This document shows, in pieces, positions 1 to 10,729 of a DNA stretch of 64,000 nucleotides. A model generated the notes under the pieces. That model had not been told where the DNA came from, did no database searches, and saw only the letters and a list, made by a program, of their open reading frames with translations. Source of the stretch: Sepioteuthis lessoniana (Eukaryota > Mollusca > Cephalopoda > Myopsida > Loliginidae); assembly GCA_963585895.1 (NCBI GenBank), contig OY757934.1:37423336-37487335 (forward strand). Direction: 5' to 3'. How positions within the stretch are numbered: the stretch's first letter is position 1; each line of letters begins with the position of its first letter. A program made the position numbers and the translations under genes.

Positions 1-84
1 CTTAAAAAAAAAAAAATTTAAAGGGTATCTTACATACATTTTTGTCGTAATAGTTTAGGATGAGGTAAAGATGAGGTAAAGATG

Positions 85-390
85 GTGTTATATAGCAGAG
101 GGGTGTGGAATGTCCTGTTTTCATTGGCTGTTTACTAAAAGACAGATGTCTATAAGAACGGCCGAAGTCCGGCCCTTTTATTTATTTTTTCTTTGCTTTG
201 GTAGAGGCACGAGCGTAGCACGTCACGATCACGGAGGCGGCTTGGCTCTTTCAGAGTCAAGCCGGGGTTACTGTCGGAGCTGATATGATGTGGAAATAAC
301 CCGAAATCGGCAATGAAGACAGCGCATCACTGAAGACCTCCCTGGTGCATCTAAGATGTATGATTGAAAAGTTTCGTTTATTTATAAACA
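85..390 (+). other. Promoter-like GC-raised block, possible solo terminal repeat
   Basis: This short stretch is richer in GC and CpG than its surroundings. It has an inverted CCAAT motif near 123, a TATA-like TATAAGA at 151, and a small hairpin (GGCCG/CGGCC stem) at 160-174. A longer 10-bp stem with a 5-base loop lies at 239-263. The order CCAAT, TATA, hairpin resembles a Pol II promoter or an isolated terminal repeat of an old retroelement. I could not find matching ends or a target-site duplication, so the identity is open. Confidence 0.25.
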
Positions 391-506
391 CAAAAATGAA
401 AAAAAAAAAGATAAACGAAATAAGATAAATGAAATAAGATAAAATAAGATATAATTATCAAATGAATAAGACCGTTATTTTATTCTTTCTGCTCTTTCAT
501 CTGATT

Positions 507-1256
507 AGTTTTTTGACTGGTTGGCTTTTATGGCATATCAAGCATTGTTGGTTATTTAATGTCAAATCCATTTTTATACAAATAAACAGTTCTATATAAA
601 ACAATTCAGTTAAGCATAAGTACACAGTTCAAGTGTCAAAAACATTTTTATTTCAAGCTATTCAGTTTAGTCAAACAGTTCTTATTAAAGCAATTCAGTT
701 TAGCATAAGCATAGTTTTTGTTTGCACACAGTTAAATGTCAAAACATTTCTATTTCAAACAATTCAGTTTATCGTAAGTTCAGTTTCAATGTCAAAAATA
801 TTTCAAATAATTCAGTTTAGCATTGGTGCTCAGTTTCAATGTCAAAACTCTTCTATTTCAAACCTTTGTTTCTTTGGGTTTATGGCATATCAACCCTTGT
901 AGGTTATTCATTGTCAAATCCATTTTTATACAAATAAACAGTCCTATTTCAAACAACTCAGTTTAACATGAGTACACAGTTTAATTTTCAAAAACAGCTC
1001 CATTTCAAGCTATTCAGTTTAGCATCAGTACGCAGTTTAGTTCTACTTGACCCATTGATAGGGCCCTATCAGGTGCTACCACTCCGGGCCTGAGTGGAAC
1101 TGGGAGCAATGGTAATAAACGAGTATTCCGCATTCCCCAAAGCTTCAGCCTCACCATCAGATTTTTTAGTGTACTATTCAGGACACTTGGTGGTGGTCTT
1201 ACTCCTCTGTAGAGAGGCAGTCAATGTATTTTCCAACCCCTGCCGACTGGGCAACT
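507..1256 (+). repeat. Family C repeat, copy with doubled head
   Basis: This is a dispersed repeat recognised by comparison with about ten other copies here. It starts with the GGCATATCAA...GGTTATTTAATG module and ends with the block GACCCATTGATAGGGCCC through CCGACTGGGCA. This copy has two heads (about 512 and 861). Between them are several degenerate units of roughly 50-70 bp built around CAGTTC, ATTTCAAACAATTCAGTTTAGCAT and ACACAGTT. The 89-residue frame at 633-902 is only a translation of these units. I see no tRNA head or protein, so the class is unknown. Confidence 0.75.
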
Positions 1257-1430
1257 TATCTGATTTGTTATCTTTTAAACAATGTGACATTACTGTACTA
1301 CTTACTTGCTTCTATCTTGATTTAATTTAGAAAAAAATTAAAAAACAAAAGAGATAATTGTTGTTTGTGTAAGGTCTGAAATTTCCAAGTTGCGATACCC
1401 CACCCCAAGAATTCATGACACAGAATACAT

Positions 1431-1708
1431 CATCATCATGTCGCACTGCCAGCACGGATCTCCCTGATTCTCTCTCGCCACCCGTCTCTATCGTCCATCG
1501 CTCCCGGGAGGTCTTCGAGGCTATATGCTGTATCAGCACAGAGTTTTTGTCTGTTGGTCCCAGCTGGTCGTCCTGCCTTTGCTCGTCCATGTGAAGAGGT
1601 CCACGGGAGTATATCGCTTATGAGTTCGTCCTTCCGCACCAGCAGTGTCCCGCATGTCTCGCTTGTCTAACTTTTATAGTTTTCGTGATGGCTGGTAGAT
1701 GGCCATAT
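1431..1708 (-). mobile_element. LINE 3' fragment (ATGATG-tailed family)
   Basis: On the minus strand the frame reads KDELISDILPWTSSHGRAKAGRP and later WRERIREIRAG, which is the C-terminal end of the reverse-transcriptase protein also seen at 38390-39640. The element ends in ATGATG repeats at 1431-1440, the typical tail of this family. It is a 5'-truncated copy of under 300 bp. The two overlapping minus-strand frames over it are parts of this remnant and not host genes. Confidence 0.85.
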
Positions 1709-2187
1709 CGAATGAATTTGATCAATTTAAACGCCTGATTATCGAATTTTGAAAAGAATATCTTTTGCTAATTTTCACATTTGGGGGAAAATATTTGAAC
1801 TGAAAATCCGACAAATATTTATACTAGAAATATTGTTTCATTGATCATGAAAAGCGACAGTGAATCGTCTCAGTCTTTATCTTCACTAAATTTAATTCAA
1901 TATTCTACTAGTATTGAACACAGACAAGGAAATGCGGTGCAATAAATTTTTTTATATCCAGTAAAAATAGGGTGATTTTTAAAAATGTTAACATTCTCAT
2001 GAGATCACTTTTACGATATAATTTCAAAGCGTCACTACATGTTCACCTTTTCTGTTAACACATTCTTGGAATCTCCATCAAGTGATTAAGAATGTTAACA
2101 TTTCTATGAAAGTATCTTTATTAGAAAAGCAAAATGGATATTACGGAGTCCTCTTGCGAAAAAATCTTGCATTGTGTTTATAGTAAT
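1709..2187. other. AT-rich spacer, nothing recognised
   Basis: Low-GC sequence with no frame, RNA or repeat that I recognise. Its last 17 bases are the left target-site duplication of the SINE that follows. Confidence 0.5.
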
Positions 2188-2451
2188 CATATTTACCAAC
2201 CCCTCCGCTCGGGCAGGATATGACACAAGGTCGATTTGAATTCAGAGTTTTCCTTCTCCTAGATTAGTTGTCTCACCAAGGCTGAAGAGCCTAGTCTGTC
2301 CTACTATTTACCCATAGCTGGAGGGAGAATAATTGGATTTATACTTTTCCCAAGGGTATTAGTGCTATGTGAAATGCTATCAGTCTCGTCGAGGATTTGA
2401 ACTCGTGTCGCTGTGTCCATTTCCTACGACGATAACCATTACACCACGGGC
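2188..2451 (-). mobile_element. Family A tRNA-derived SINE with 17-bp target duplication
   Basis: Read on the minus strand, this begins with a tRNA-like head (TGGTGTAATGG as box A, a GTTCAAATC-type box B). It continues through the family body (CTCCCTCCAGCTATGGGTAA, GAAAACTCTGAATTC) and ends with the GACCTTGTGTCATATCCTGC tail and GGTAAATATG. The 17-bp direct repeat ATTGTGTTTATAGTAAT flanks it at 2171-2187 and 2452-2468. That is a clear sign of target-primed retroposition. Confidence 0.9.
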
Positions 2452-2586
2452 ATTGTGTTTATAGTAATGGTGAAAAAGTGAAAACTTTCAAATCATAATA
2501 TCATGAATAAACACTTTTTAACCCTTTTAATGAATTTGAAAATTTGTTTAAACAGTCTTTCATTTTTTGATGACTCTGGTAAACTC

Positions 2587-2797
2587 GTTTCCTTTCTTTG
2601 TTTAATGGCATATCGACTTTCGCGGGTTATTTGACCTTAAAGCTCTCTCTACTGAAGAGTTGAAGTGATACTATTTAAGCCATAGTTAGAGAATGAGGTG
2701 GTACATATCTTTCTGGATATTAGTCCGAAAGTGAAGATAATAGCGCGGCTGGAGTTCGAGCTCGATTACTCCTGCATTCTAGCAATAACACCATAGG
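2587..2797 (-). mobile_element. Family B tRNA-like SINE
   Basis: The minus strand has a tRNA-like head (GAGTTCGAACTC-type box B) followed by GTCCGAAAGTGAA and the TTTAATGGCATATC module shared with family C. It aligns by eye with copies at 4857, 29612, 40573 and 58389. It is moderately diverged. Confidence 0.75.
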
Positions 2798-2840
2798 GAC
2801 TTCGCCATGGGTATAAACGTATGAGACATAGGCGAATACT

Positions 2841-2900
2841 TTTGGGTGCCCCTTTCATATGGCCTTGTGCCACATCTAAGCAAAAAGCTTAGTAAATTTC
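2841..2900 (+). mobile_element. 60-bp truncated SINE (family E tail) with 14-bp duplication
   Basis: The 60-bp segment is flanked by perfect 14-bp copies of CATAGGCGAATACT at 2827-2840 and 2901-2914. Its interior, GGGTGCCCC through GCCACATCTAAGCAAAAAGCTTAGTAAA, matches the 3' part of the tRNA-like SINE at 31676-31802. It is therefore a strongly 5'-truncated insertion. Confidence 0.75.
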
Positions 2901-2914
2901 CATAGGCGAATACT

Positions 2915-3258
2915 TACTGAAAACAGACAGGGAAAAAGTGTTGAAATCTTTTCTTTATCTATGAAGAAAAAAAGACAAACGAACCGGCTTTGTGTTAGTT
3001 CACACATTTTTCAACCATTTTCATTTCGTGACTCATCTTGTGCATCATCCTATTTGATTTGATAAGCGTTCTTACATTACACAGAAAGAAAGCCGTGAAA
3101 ATATAATAAACGTGCAGCTAACTACTAACTAACACAATTAAATTAAAGATATGATAGAAGACAATGTTATGAAATGTAATTATTAAATTAATAAACAGAC
3201 GCATTTCTTTCTTTCACTTTGATTTTGTGCACATACATTCACTGTTTTCACACCTGAC
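2915..3258. other. AT-rich spacer
   Basis: Nothing recognisable. The small minus-strand frame that enters the following CA array is a repeat translation. Confidence 0.5.
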
Positions 3259-3259
3259 A

Positions 3260-3262
3260 CCA

Positions 3263-3313
<51 letters not shown>
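3260..3313. repeat. (CA)n(TA)n microsatellite
   Basis: An uninterrupted CA array is followed directly by a TA array, abutting the 5' end of a SINE. Confidence 0.95.
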
Positions 3314-3570
3314 GGAGGCGCTCGTAAGTGCAATGGTAAACATTTTACGAAATGAATAGGGACATCCAAGTTCAAATCTCGCCTTTCACAAAGCGCTAAT
3401 AACACTAGGAAAGGCATGCATCCATCTATTATCCCTCTAGGTATGGGTAAACAGTAGGACAGACCGAACTCTTAAACTTTGGTATGAAAACCAGTCGAAG
3501 AGAAATAAAACTCTGAATTCAAACTTTACTATAAAAACTTGACCTTGTGTCATATCCTGCTCATACGAAG
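3314..3570 (+). mobile_element. Family A SINE, old copy
   Basis: A diverged plus-strand copy. The tRNA-like head (GTGCAATGGTAAAC, AGTTCAAATCTCG) is followed by GGTATGGGTAAACAGTAGGACAG and the CTTGTGTCATATCCTGC tail. A family C copy begins immediately after it. Confidence 0.75.
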
Positions 3571-3982
3571 AAATTGGTTGATTTGTTTTACGGTGTATCA
3601 ACCATTTTTAGTTCATTTAATGCCGAATTAAGCCATTTTGATAAAAGTTTCAAACAATTCAGTTAAGTATAATTATATTTTTTTTTAATTACACACAGTT
3701 AAATGTAAAAACAGTTAATTTCAAACAATTCAGTTTAGCGTAATTACATGGTTTCGTTCTATTTGGCTCTTAGATAGGACCATATCAGGTGCTAACAATC
3801 TGGTCTAGAGTCAACTTGGGAGTAATGGTAATGAAGGAGTACTCCGCATTCCTCAAAACTCCAGCATTACTCGAATCTCACCATCAGATTGTTTAGTATC
3901 ATATCCAGGACATTCGTAGGATGAGTCTTATCCCTCGGTAGAGATGCAATTAATGTATTCTGCAGCCCCAGCCGATCGGGCC
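3571..3982 (+). repeat. Family C repeat
   Basis: Plus-strand copy with a degraded head (TTTTACGGTGTATCAACC), the CAATTCAGTTTAGC internal units and the CAGATTGTTTAGTATCATATCC to CAGCCCCAGCCGA 3' block. It abuts the SINE before it, suggesting insertion at that SINE's tail. Confidence 0.8.
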
Positions 3983-4401
3983 AGCGGAGGGATAAGTTAA
4001 ACACACACGCACACGCACATAGATACTTTATCTCCTTTAAATAAATGCACTGTTGGTGGGGCAGGATTATGCCGACTCCATCCTCTGCAAATAGGTAACA
4101 CCTCCCGAGAATGTGTAATGAGTATGAAATTAAACTGCTTCCGGTGGCGAGTTCTAAAACTCTGAGGAGTAAGGAGTCACTCGTTTATTGATCTAAGTCA
4201 TAAGTCCTTTGTGATCCGGTGTGATAATACCCATTAAGTTCCCATCTATGGGTCAAATAGATCTGTTTGAAATTTTTAGATATGACTATTGGAAGCTATA
4301 TAACAGTCTGCTAATTATTTGTATTAAGAATTGTTACTTAAAGCTGTAATTGTTCACAAAAGGTTATTACTATTAGTTACTTGAAACCATGTAGGTAAAT
4401 A

Positions 4402-4650
4402 AAGTTGGCACCCGTAGTCGAGGACAACCAGAAGGCAAACTTTTCAATAGCTACAACACCAAGGTATTGAAGAGGACGCTACTCCTTTCCCTGGATTGCT
4501 CCACTTTGCCGTTGATACGTACCTAATATTGCTGAGTATTAAGCAAGAAGGTATCAAGTACCTTTTTTAAAGTCTTTGGTATGATGCGACCTGGGATTGA
4601 ACCCAGGTTTCCTGGACCATTGGTGAACACTCTACCTACAAGGCCAGTGA
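4402..4650 (-). mobile_element. Family D tRNA-like SINE
   Basis: On the minus strand the head has CCTGGGTTCAATCCCAGGTC, a strong B-box-like hairpin. It is followed by AAGACTTT, a CTTAATACTCAGC-like body and a TAGTAGCTAT-like region, ending in AACTTTATTTAC. The 61-residue minus frame within it is not a gene. Confidence 0.85.
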
Positions 4651-4785
4651 ACTGGTATCTATATAATTGCCTAGAATATATGAAGCTGAGTAAATATGTG
4701 TGAATCATTTGTATTAAGAATAGTTACTTGATCCTAAAATTGTCTGAACATGATTATCGTTAGTGACTTGAAACCATATAATTGT

Positions 4786-4787
<2 letters not shown>

Positions 4788-4822
<35 letters not shown>

Positions 4823-4838
4823 AGAAAGAAAAAAAGAG
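4788..4838. repeat. A-rich simple repeat
   Basis: Poly(A) and GAAA-type runs between the D and B insertions. Confidence 0.8.
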
Positions 4839-4856
4839 CTGACATCAGTATTAATG

Positions 4857-5095
4857 GTTTAGTTTAGTTTCTTTGTTTAATTCCATATTAACCTTCGATG
4901 GTTATTTAATGCCAAAGCTATTTTTGCTTAAGAATCGCAGTGGTACTTTTTAGCCCACAGTTGGTAGAGGAATAAAGAAGTTAATAATTTTCCCCGGGGC
5001 ATTAGTCCAAAAGTGAACGTAATAGTGTAAATGGAGTTCGAACTCATTAAGATGTTGCAGTCTAGCATCATACTCACGAGGCCACTGGGGGCTCC
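4857..5095 (-). mobile_element. Family B SINE
   Basis: The plus strand shows the family tail (GTTTCTTTGTTTAATTCCAT), then AGTGGTACTTTTTAGCCC and GTCCAAAAGTGAACGTAATAG. It ends in the complement of a tRNA-like head (GAGTTCGAACTC). The copy lies within a split family C repeat. Confidence 0.75.
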
Positions 5096-5150
5096 CCACT
5101 TCAGCATTAAATCACTTGACAAACGTTGATATGCCATAAAACCCGACCAA

Positions 5151-5789
5151 CCTAAAACATGAACACCCCAAACGATTTCTTATAAAAAGTTAATTTTTGT
5201 TTTAAACCAAAAATACCAGGATTTAGAAAGTCGAGCATTAAAATATTAAGTCATGTACCATTACGTATTATTTGTCACCACATTCTGCTGTATTAAAACT
5301 TAGTGATTAAAAATAAAATAGCAAAACCTTTCTAACCAAAAATAAAATTTCATGAATATAAATAACGAGCGCGCTTATTTAGGACTGCTTAATAGTCATT
5401 TATTTCAAACTTAGTGAATAAATTAATTTCGAATCCAATTTGTAAGTTACAAATAATAATTACGATATTCAGTTCGTTCTCTTTGCGACCAGTGTAATTT
5501 ATCAAAAAAGTAAATAATTAATTGATTTATTGGCATTATATATTGTAATGATCCGATATTTGTATTTTTTTATTGGAAAATAACACTATTAGCACATGAA
5601 AGCATAAGTTTTGATCGTGCAACATTTTTAAATGCTATAATTTTGAGAATAAAAAAATACAATCCGTTATGATTTCACAAGGTAGAATATTATATGCAAA
5701 TTTTTAAGTACTTCTTTTTATTTGTTTAATTATAATATAAATCCTATAAGAAGTGACTTAACACTGAATTGAAGGCTGTCTTTGGTAGC
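5151..5789. other. AT-rich spacer
   Basis: Very AT-rich, with no coding potential beyond short frames and no repeat family recognised. Confidence 0.5.
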
Positions 5790-5802
5790 ATTTATTCAAA
5801 TA

Positions 5803-6124
5803 AAGAGAATCGTGGCCGAAATGCCCCCAACTTCGGTTGGGCCACCTTCGGGTGGGCAAGCTGCAACCTTTGAGCCCATACGTATAGCACTAGACCTTGC
5901 TGTCTAGTTTAAGCTATAAGCCGGCATACGTGCCCGGATCCAAATTTGGATTCGTGAAACTGCTTGCCTCATTAGTCCCACATTGTACTTATGAGCAGCA
6001 CAGACCAGCAGGGTTTGAGTCTCGGTTCGTTCCCGACCTTCCCCTCCCCTTTATCCCCACTTTAATCGGCCTTCGGGCTTTTGACCTTGTGTCAAGTCCT
6101 GTCTGGTGGGGGGCAGCGACAAAT
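5803..6124 (+). mobile_element. Family G SINE with 13-bp target duplication
   Basis: About 320 bp of GC-raised sequence flanked by ATTTATTCAAATA at 5790-5802 and 6125-6137. It begins GTGGCCGAAATGCC, has a box-B-like GGGTTTGAGTCTCG near 6010 and ends with TTTTGACCTTGTGTCAAGTCC. That last motif strongly resembles the 3' tail of family A. The 81-residue frame across it is incidental. Confidence 0.75.
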
Positions 6125-6137
6125 ATTTATTCAAATA

Positions 6138-6520
6138 TATAAGGATAATATACTTTTCTCTTCAAGTTAAATAACGATAATGCAAATTTGAAAAGTCTAC
6201 GACGTCAGCCCGTAACTTTTCGAGCCATTTTAGATATCTTATGTATAAACAAAAAGGGGACTTACTTAGTATATGAACTCTCCTGTGAATGTATTCGGTC
6301 AGAAGTTAGACGACAATTGGTAGGTCTGTCTACTTAATCATCATTGCATGCAGATTGTTCACGCATGGAAATGGCGTAGACGAGATTAAACAGATTACAA
6401 CGTATTTAGTAATATAATCGGACGAGTGTCCTCGTCTTGATTGTTATCATGATAACAAAATCTCGCACGTTGTATTCTTTAGATTTCTTTAGGTGTTTGT
6501 TGTAGTTATTAATTTACTGA
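6138..6520. other. AT-rich spacer
   Basis: No gene or repeat family recognised. Confidence 0.45.
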
Positions 6521-6523
6521 TCG

Positions 6524-6900
6524 ACTGGTTTTTAACGGCATCTCAATATGTCTTGGGTTTTTATGGCAAGAAATTAGGGAATCGAGTTCAATGTACATTC
6601 ATATTTAGATTTTCTGTGTGGCTGTTTCATAAGAGTTTTTCAGAATTCGAAAAAAAATTAAACAGATCTATTTGACTCATAAATAGAACCCTAACAAGTA
6701 CTTCCACTCAGAGGCAGAGTGAACTTAAGAGTAATATCAATAAAAGGATACCTCACACTCCCTAGATCTCCAGAACTGGAGCTTCCCTATAAGATCCAGT
6801 TTAGAGCCATACTCAGGACACCACATTTTTACGGAGGGGGTCTGACCCTACTGTAGTCAGATACAGTCTGCATATTCTAAGCCCTATTTACCTGGTGATG
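6524..6900 (+). repeat. Family C repeat, diverged
   Basis: The head is weakly preserved (TTTTTAACGGCATCTCAATATG). The 3' block is clear: ATTTGACTCATAAATAGAACCC, CCAGAACTGGAGCTTCCC and CATACTCAGGACACC. This is an old copy. Confidence 0.7.
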
Positions 6901-7305
6901 TTAATTTACGGATAACTTCGAACCGAACCCTTTATTCAATCATTGATAGTAAATTGTTCTCATCACAATGTCCATTTCTAGAGAATATATTTTACCAGTT
7001 AATTTTCCTTGTTCTGTCTTTGTCTCTCTCTTCCATTGAGCGTTTTAAATTACTTGTCATTCGTGAATCCTTGGTTCGGGCAGTGCACAAAAATCGGATA
7101 CACTGATTCAGAGAAAGAAGATAAACGATATCTCAAGGACAAATTATTAGGGTGAATTAACTGTTACGAGATATCCTCTTAGCCTAAATTGTATATGAAG
7201 AACAGTATAAACCAATACGTTGAAGACAAGATTCAGTAGATACAACGGCTGAAATGATGTGACTATAATAACAACCAAGAGGAGGACATTAGTGAATTAG
7301 AGCAT
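6901..7305. other. Unassigned spacer
   Basis: Nothing recognised on either strand. Confidence 0.45.
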
Positions 7306-7306
7306 G

Positions 7307-7603
7307 TATTTACTCAACCCCTTCTCCATGAACTGGATGTGACACAAGATCAATTTTTAAGCGGAGTATAGCCAATTTGAATAAAGAGTTTTCCTTCTAT
7401 GAGAATGGTTGCCTAACCAAGACTAAAGAAGCCAGCCTTCCCCACTATTTCCCATAGCTAGGTTTGTTGATGCAATAGACGGATTCATACCTTTCATAAG
7501 GACATTACTACGAAGCAAAACGCAAACAGTCTTTTCCGGGTTTAAAATACAGGTTGCCGAATCAATTTCCTATGATGATAACCGTTAAGCTAAGCGCGCT
7601 TCC
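7307..7603 (-). mobile_element. Family A SINE, old copy
   Basis: Minus-strand copy recognisable by GATGTGACACAAGATCAATTTTTAAGCGGAGT at the tail side, TTTCCCATAGCTAG in the body and TATGATGATAACCGTTAAGC at the tRNA-like head. It is more diverged than the copies with target duplications. Confidence 0.75.
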
Positions 7604-8275
7604 ATTACTAGTTCACCAGTGAATCCACACATATCCATTTAAGATAATTCATGCACTTCATAAAAAAAAGTTTTTCTTTCAATAACCCAAGAAAAGATAT
7701 ATTCATATAAAATATTGTCTTGTTTTGCTTCTCCTGTCTATTTTATTTGAATTTAAAATATTTGACAGACAAACAAACTCTTCTGGTTTCAATTTTGCAT
7801 TAAATTGTGGTTCTTGATGATTTCATTCAGTTCTTGTCATTGGAAATGGACGCGAAAAATAACTGATGCGAGCCTGATCCCAGAGAGCCTAACCCTAGGG
7901 CAGTATCTTCCCTATTCTATCAAAGAGTGAGGGTCGGAGGAGTGTGATGCCAGCAAGAAACTACTCGACGGCACCAGAGAAGAAGCATAGCTTTGCTCGG
8001 TTATTGCTCCAAGCTGACAATCTCCAGCTTATTAAACTTTAAACAAGGCATTGTCTTAAAACAAGGACTTTAGATATTAGAATGTTCTACTGCAGAAAAA
8101 TAATCATTATGTCAAATATATTCAAAACTAATCGAACGATTGGCCTTATTTATCTACTTGTAAATGTATAGAGATTTTTGAATCGTAAACGAATTGTTAG
8201 ATCATCACTGATCTCGTAACCTTCTTAGGTCGTAAGTATGCAACTCATGTATCATGTATTGGTTAGAAATAGACT
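7604..8275. other. Unassigned, with a GC-raised patch at 7860-8040
   Basis: Mostly AT-rich. The patch at 7860-8040 has higher GC and an open stretch but no start, family motif or splice context that I recognise. Confidence 0.4.
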
Positions 8276-8400
8276 TGTGAAGCAAATTCCTCTTCAGGTC
8301 TACAAAAGGCTTAAATTCAAAGTCTTCCTTGCCATTGTACAATTAATGAGTTCAGTCTGCCCTACTATTTATCCATAGCTGGGAGGAAAATAGTCGAAGT
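8276..8400 (-). mobile_element. Family A SINE fragment
   Basis: Short remnant with TTAAATTCAAAGTCTTCCTT and CTGCCCTACTATTTATCCATAGCTGG, matching the middle of family A on the minus strand. Confidence 0.6.
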
Positions 8401-8970
8401 CATTCCATTTCCAGTGAATTGGTACGTGAGAAGTGATATAATTAAGGAAAATAGAGTTAATATGCTTTGAAAACAATGTAGTCTAATAGGCATGCATTTA
8501 TTATGTCTTTATTGGAGAGAAATACTTGAACTATTCAAACTTAAAAGATAAAGCAATTTCCAGTTAAATTTTCAACGGGATGATGATTTTGTTGGGTTTG
8601 CGGTTATGCTAAACATCGTTTTTTAATTTGTCAAATTCATGATAAAACGGAGATAACTATGAAATTCTTATTAAAATTCCCCACTCTAAATAAATAGAAG
8701 AATCAGTATCGTCATAAATGGCCGTTACAATGAAAACACGGCGTGTTCTCATGTTGTCTAATACATTTTAACTTTATCAAAAGATAAGCCTGATTTATTA
8801 ACATTTAAAGAATTGGGTTTTCCATAGTAAGAGGATCATTAATAGATCCATGGGTAATCTAAAGAGAGAAAAAAATTGCTTTCAATAGCGAGAAAAACAA
8901 CACCATAAGAACAAACTATATAAAAACTAGAATTGATAAGACTCGGAAGCATAGCAAGTGTGGGCTAGTG
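8401..8970. other. AT-rich spacer
   Basis: Nothing recognised. Confidence 0.45.

Positions 8971-8971
<1 letters not shown>

Positions 8972-9026
<55 letters not shown>
8972..9026. repeat. (GA)n microsatellite
   Basis: About 27 uninterrupted GA units. Confidence 0.97.
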
Positions 9027-9028
<2 letters not shown>

Positions 9029-9545
9029 ACAAAAAGTTAGAGCAGGAACGATTAGGAAAAATATCCATTAGAGACAGGCAAACTTGAATTTTGACTAATA
9101 TATGCATAGACTAGGGTCTGTCCTGAAAATGAGCATAAGATTCTCTGGGATTTGGAAATAAAAATGGTTCCTTTATTTCAGACTAAACTGACAAAACTTG
9201 TTATTCTTAACATGAAAGAAAATTTCCTGTTTGTGGAATTTGCTTCAACAGACCACCGAGTTAAATTTTAGGAAAGAGAAAAATTCGATAAATGCCAAGA
9301 CCTTGCTAGTAAAGTGAAAAAAAATATGGACTGTAAAGATGTGAGTGATACAAATCATATTTGGAGCTCTTGGAACAATCCTTAAAAACCTGGAAAGGTA
9401 AGTAGGGTAACTGAAATTATGGAGAATAATTGAAACCGCCGTGACAATATTTATTGGTTGTGATACTTAGAAGAGTTGCCGAGAGCTTAGGAGACTTAGT
9501 GTTACTCAAACTTCAGTGAAGCCTACCTGCTTGAAAATTCACAAA
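9027..9545. other. Unassigned spacer
   Basis: No recognised feature. Confidence 0.4.
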
Positions 9546-9549
9546 AATT

Positions 9550-9620
9550 ATACTACTACTACTGCTGCGGCTGCTGCTACTACTACAACAACAACTAATA
9601 ATAATAATAATAATAATAAT
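9550..9620. repeat. Compound trinucleotide repeat
   Basis: CTA/CTG units pass into ACA and then (AAT)n. The threonine, alanine and asparagine runs in the local 83-residue frame come from this repeat. Confidence 0.9.
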
Positions 9621-9769
9621 GAACATTCTATTCCTTTGCTCTATTCATGGATTCTATTTCTCTTCCAAATTTTCTTCCTTTCTATTCTCTTTAAAATTTT
9701 CTCATTTTCTCATTCTCCTGTACTTTTCGAAATTCAATATAAAAGCACTAAGTTGGAGAGTCCTTGAAC

Positions 9770-10560
9770 ATCATTGACCAGTTCTTAAAGCTGAGAAAAA
9801 CCCTTTACCTGTCAAGTCTCTGACGTGACTTCCAACAGCCACGCCTACTTCCGAGACTGACACAAATAACTCTATAGAAAACCCCGGGCTCAAAAGCTGT
9901 CGAGGCAGGTTTCTTTGGAAACAACTATCATTCGAAAGAAGCGTCTGTTTACCTATTTTGATTCACGGTTGTTTCGCGCATGTGTTAGCCAAAGATTCTG
10001 TCAGTGCCTCTTTCCGGTTACTTCATCACTTCAGTCAGTCCGGTCGCCATCTTTCTGTTTTCTGTTTCTATCAAAGTTTCATTCAATGACAGCTACTTTT
10101 ATACAAGTGCTACCTAGAACAAACATTGCAGTTTGTTAGAGGAAGGTAATGTCTTCCTATATTACAATGAGTTCAGCACAAGAACACATATTAACGATAC
10201 TAAAGTCATTCAAGCAAAAATAGACAGAAGCGATTTTGAGAGAGTTTCGTGTTACAAAACAGATTTTTACCGATTGGATCGGCGGAGGGGAACGCGCGAC
10301 TTGGATTTCTAAGTCTCAAGTGTCATTTTACGTTTGATGGTCACGATAGTGGACAGACAGAGCATTACATCGCAATCTCCAGCCAGGAGCGATTGATTTC
10401 GGTCGAGGAGCCTGAAAAGTTGAGATTCTGCTTTCATGAAGACTCATATCATTGTCTCAGTTGAAATAAACTGGTGCTAGACTTGTGAGCCCATAACAGC
10501 TTGATTTGCACGTATCGTTTGCGGAAAACAGGGATCATGTTATATCAATAAATTCTAAAT
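9770..10560. other. Non-repetitive GC-raised block, candidate exon or promoter
   Basis: This is the longest stretch in the first half without any recognised repeat or microsatellite. It has mixed composition and scattered CpG. It contains GTCGCCATCTT (similar to a YY1-type site) near 10046 and two small plus-strand frames (74 and 71 codons) without family motifs. It could be a noncoding first exon or a regulatory block. Neither splice structure nor function can be shown from sequence alone. Confidence 0.25.
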
Positions 10561-10729
10561 ATAATCACGGCTTCAAGGGTTCCCTTCCTGCTACTCTGTA
10601 ATTGTCATTCTTGTTTTTGTCTATGTTGGGCGATCATGATACATCACTGATAACTATAAAAATTGTTCTCTATCAAGTAAACATTGAATAAGAGACTTTG
10701 CATTCTGCTTTAGGACATTTATGAGAATT

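Larger units (their letters stand above)
4060..5150 (-). repeat. Family C repeat split by D and B insertions
   Basis: A degraded minus-strand 3' block of family C lies at 4060-4290. A minus-strand head fragment (TTGATATGCCATAAAAC) lies at about 5107-5150. Between them sit a family D SINE (4402-4650) and a family B SINE (4857-5095), both in the same orientation as C. Two related stretches of about 75 bp (4317-4393 and 4708-4782, each containing ATTTGTATTAAGAAT and GACTTGAAACCAT-like ends) flank the D insertion and look like internal C units. Confidence 0.6.

Noticed and set aside
540-1035. Possible CRISPR-like array of regularly spaced repeats
   Set aside because: The repeats are degenerate, irregularly spaced units inside a dispersed eukaryotic repeat, with no identical direct repeats or unique spacers.
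9915-10464. Two small plus-strand frames as exons
   Set aside because: No domain or convincing splice sites, and a start codon alone is not support. Kept only as a candidate noncoding island.
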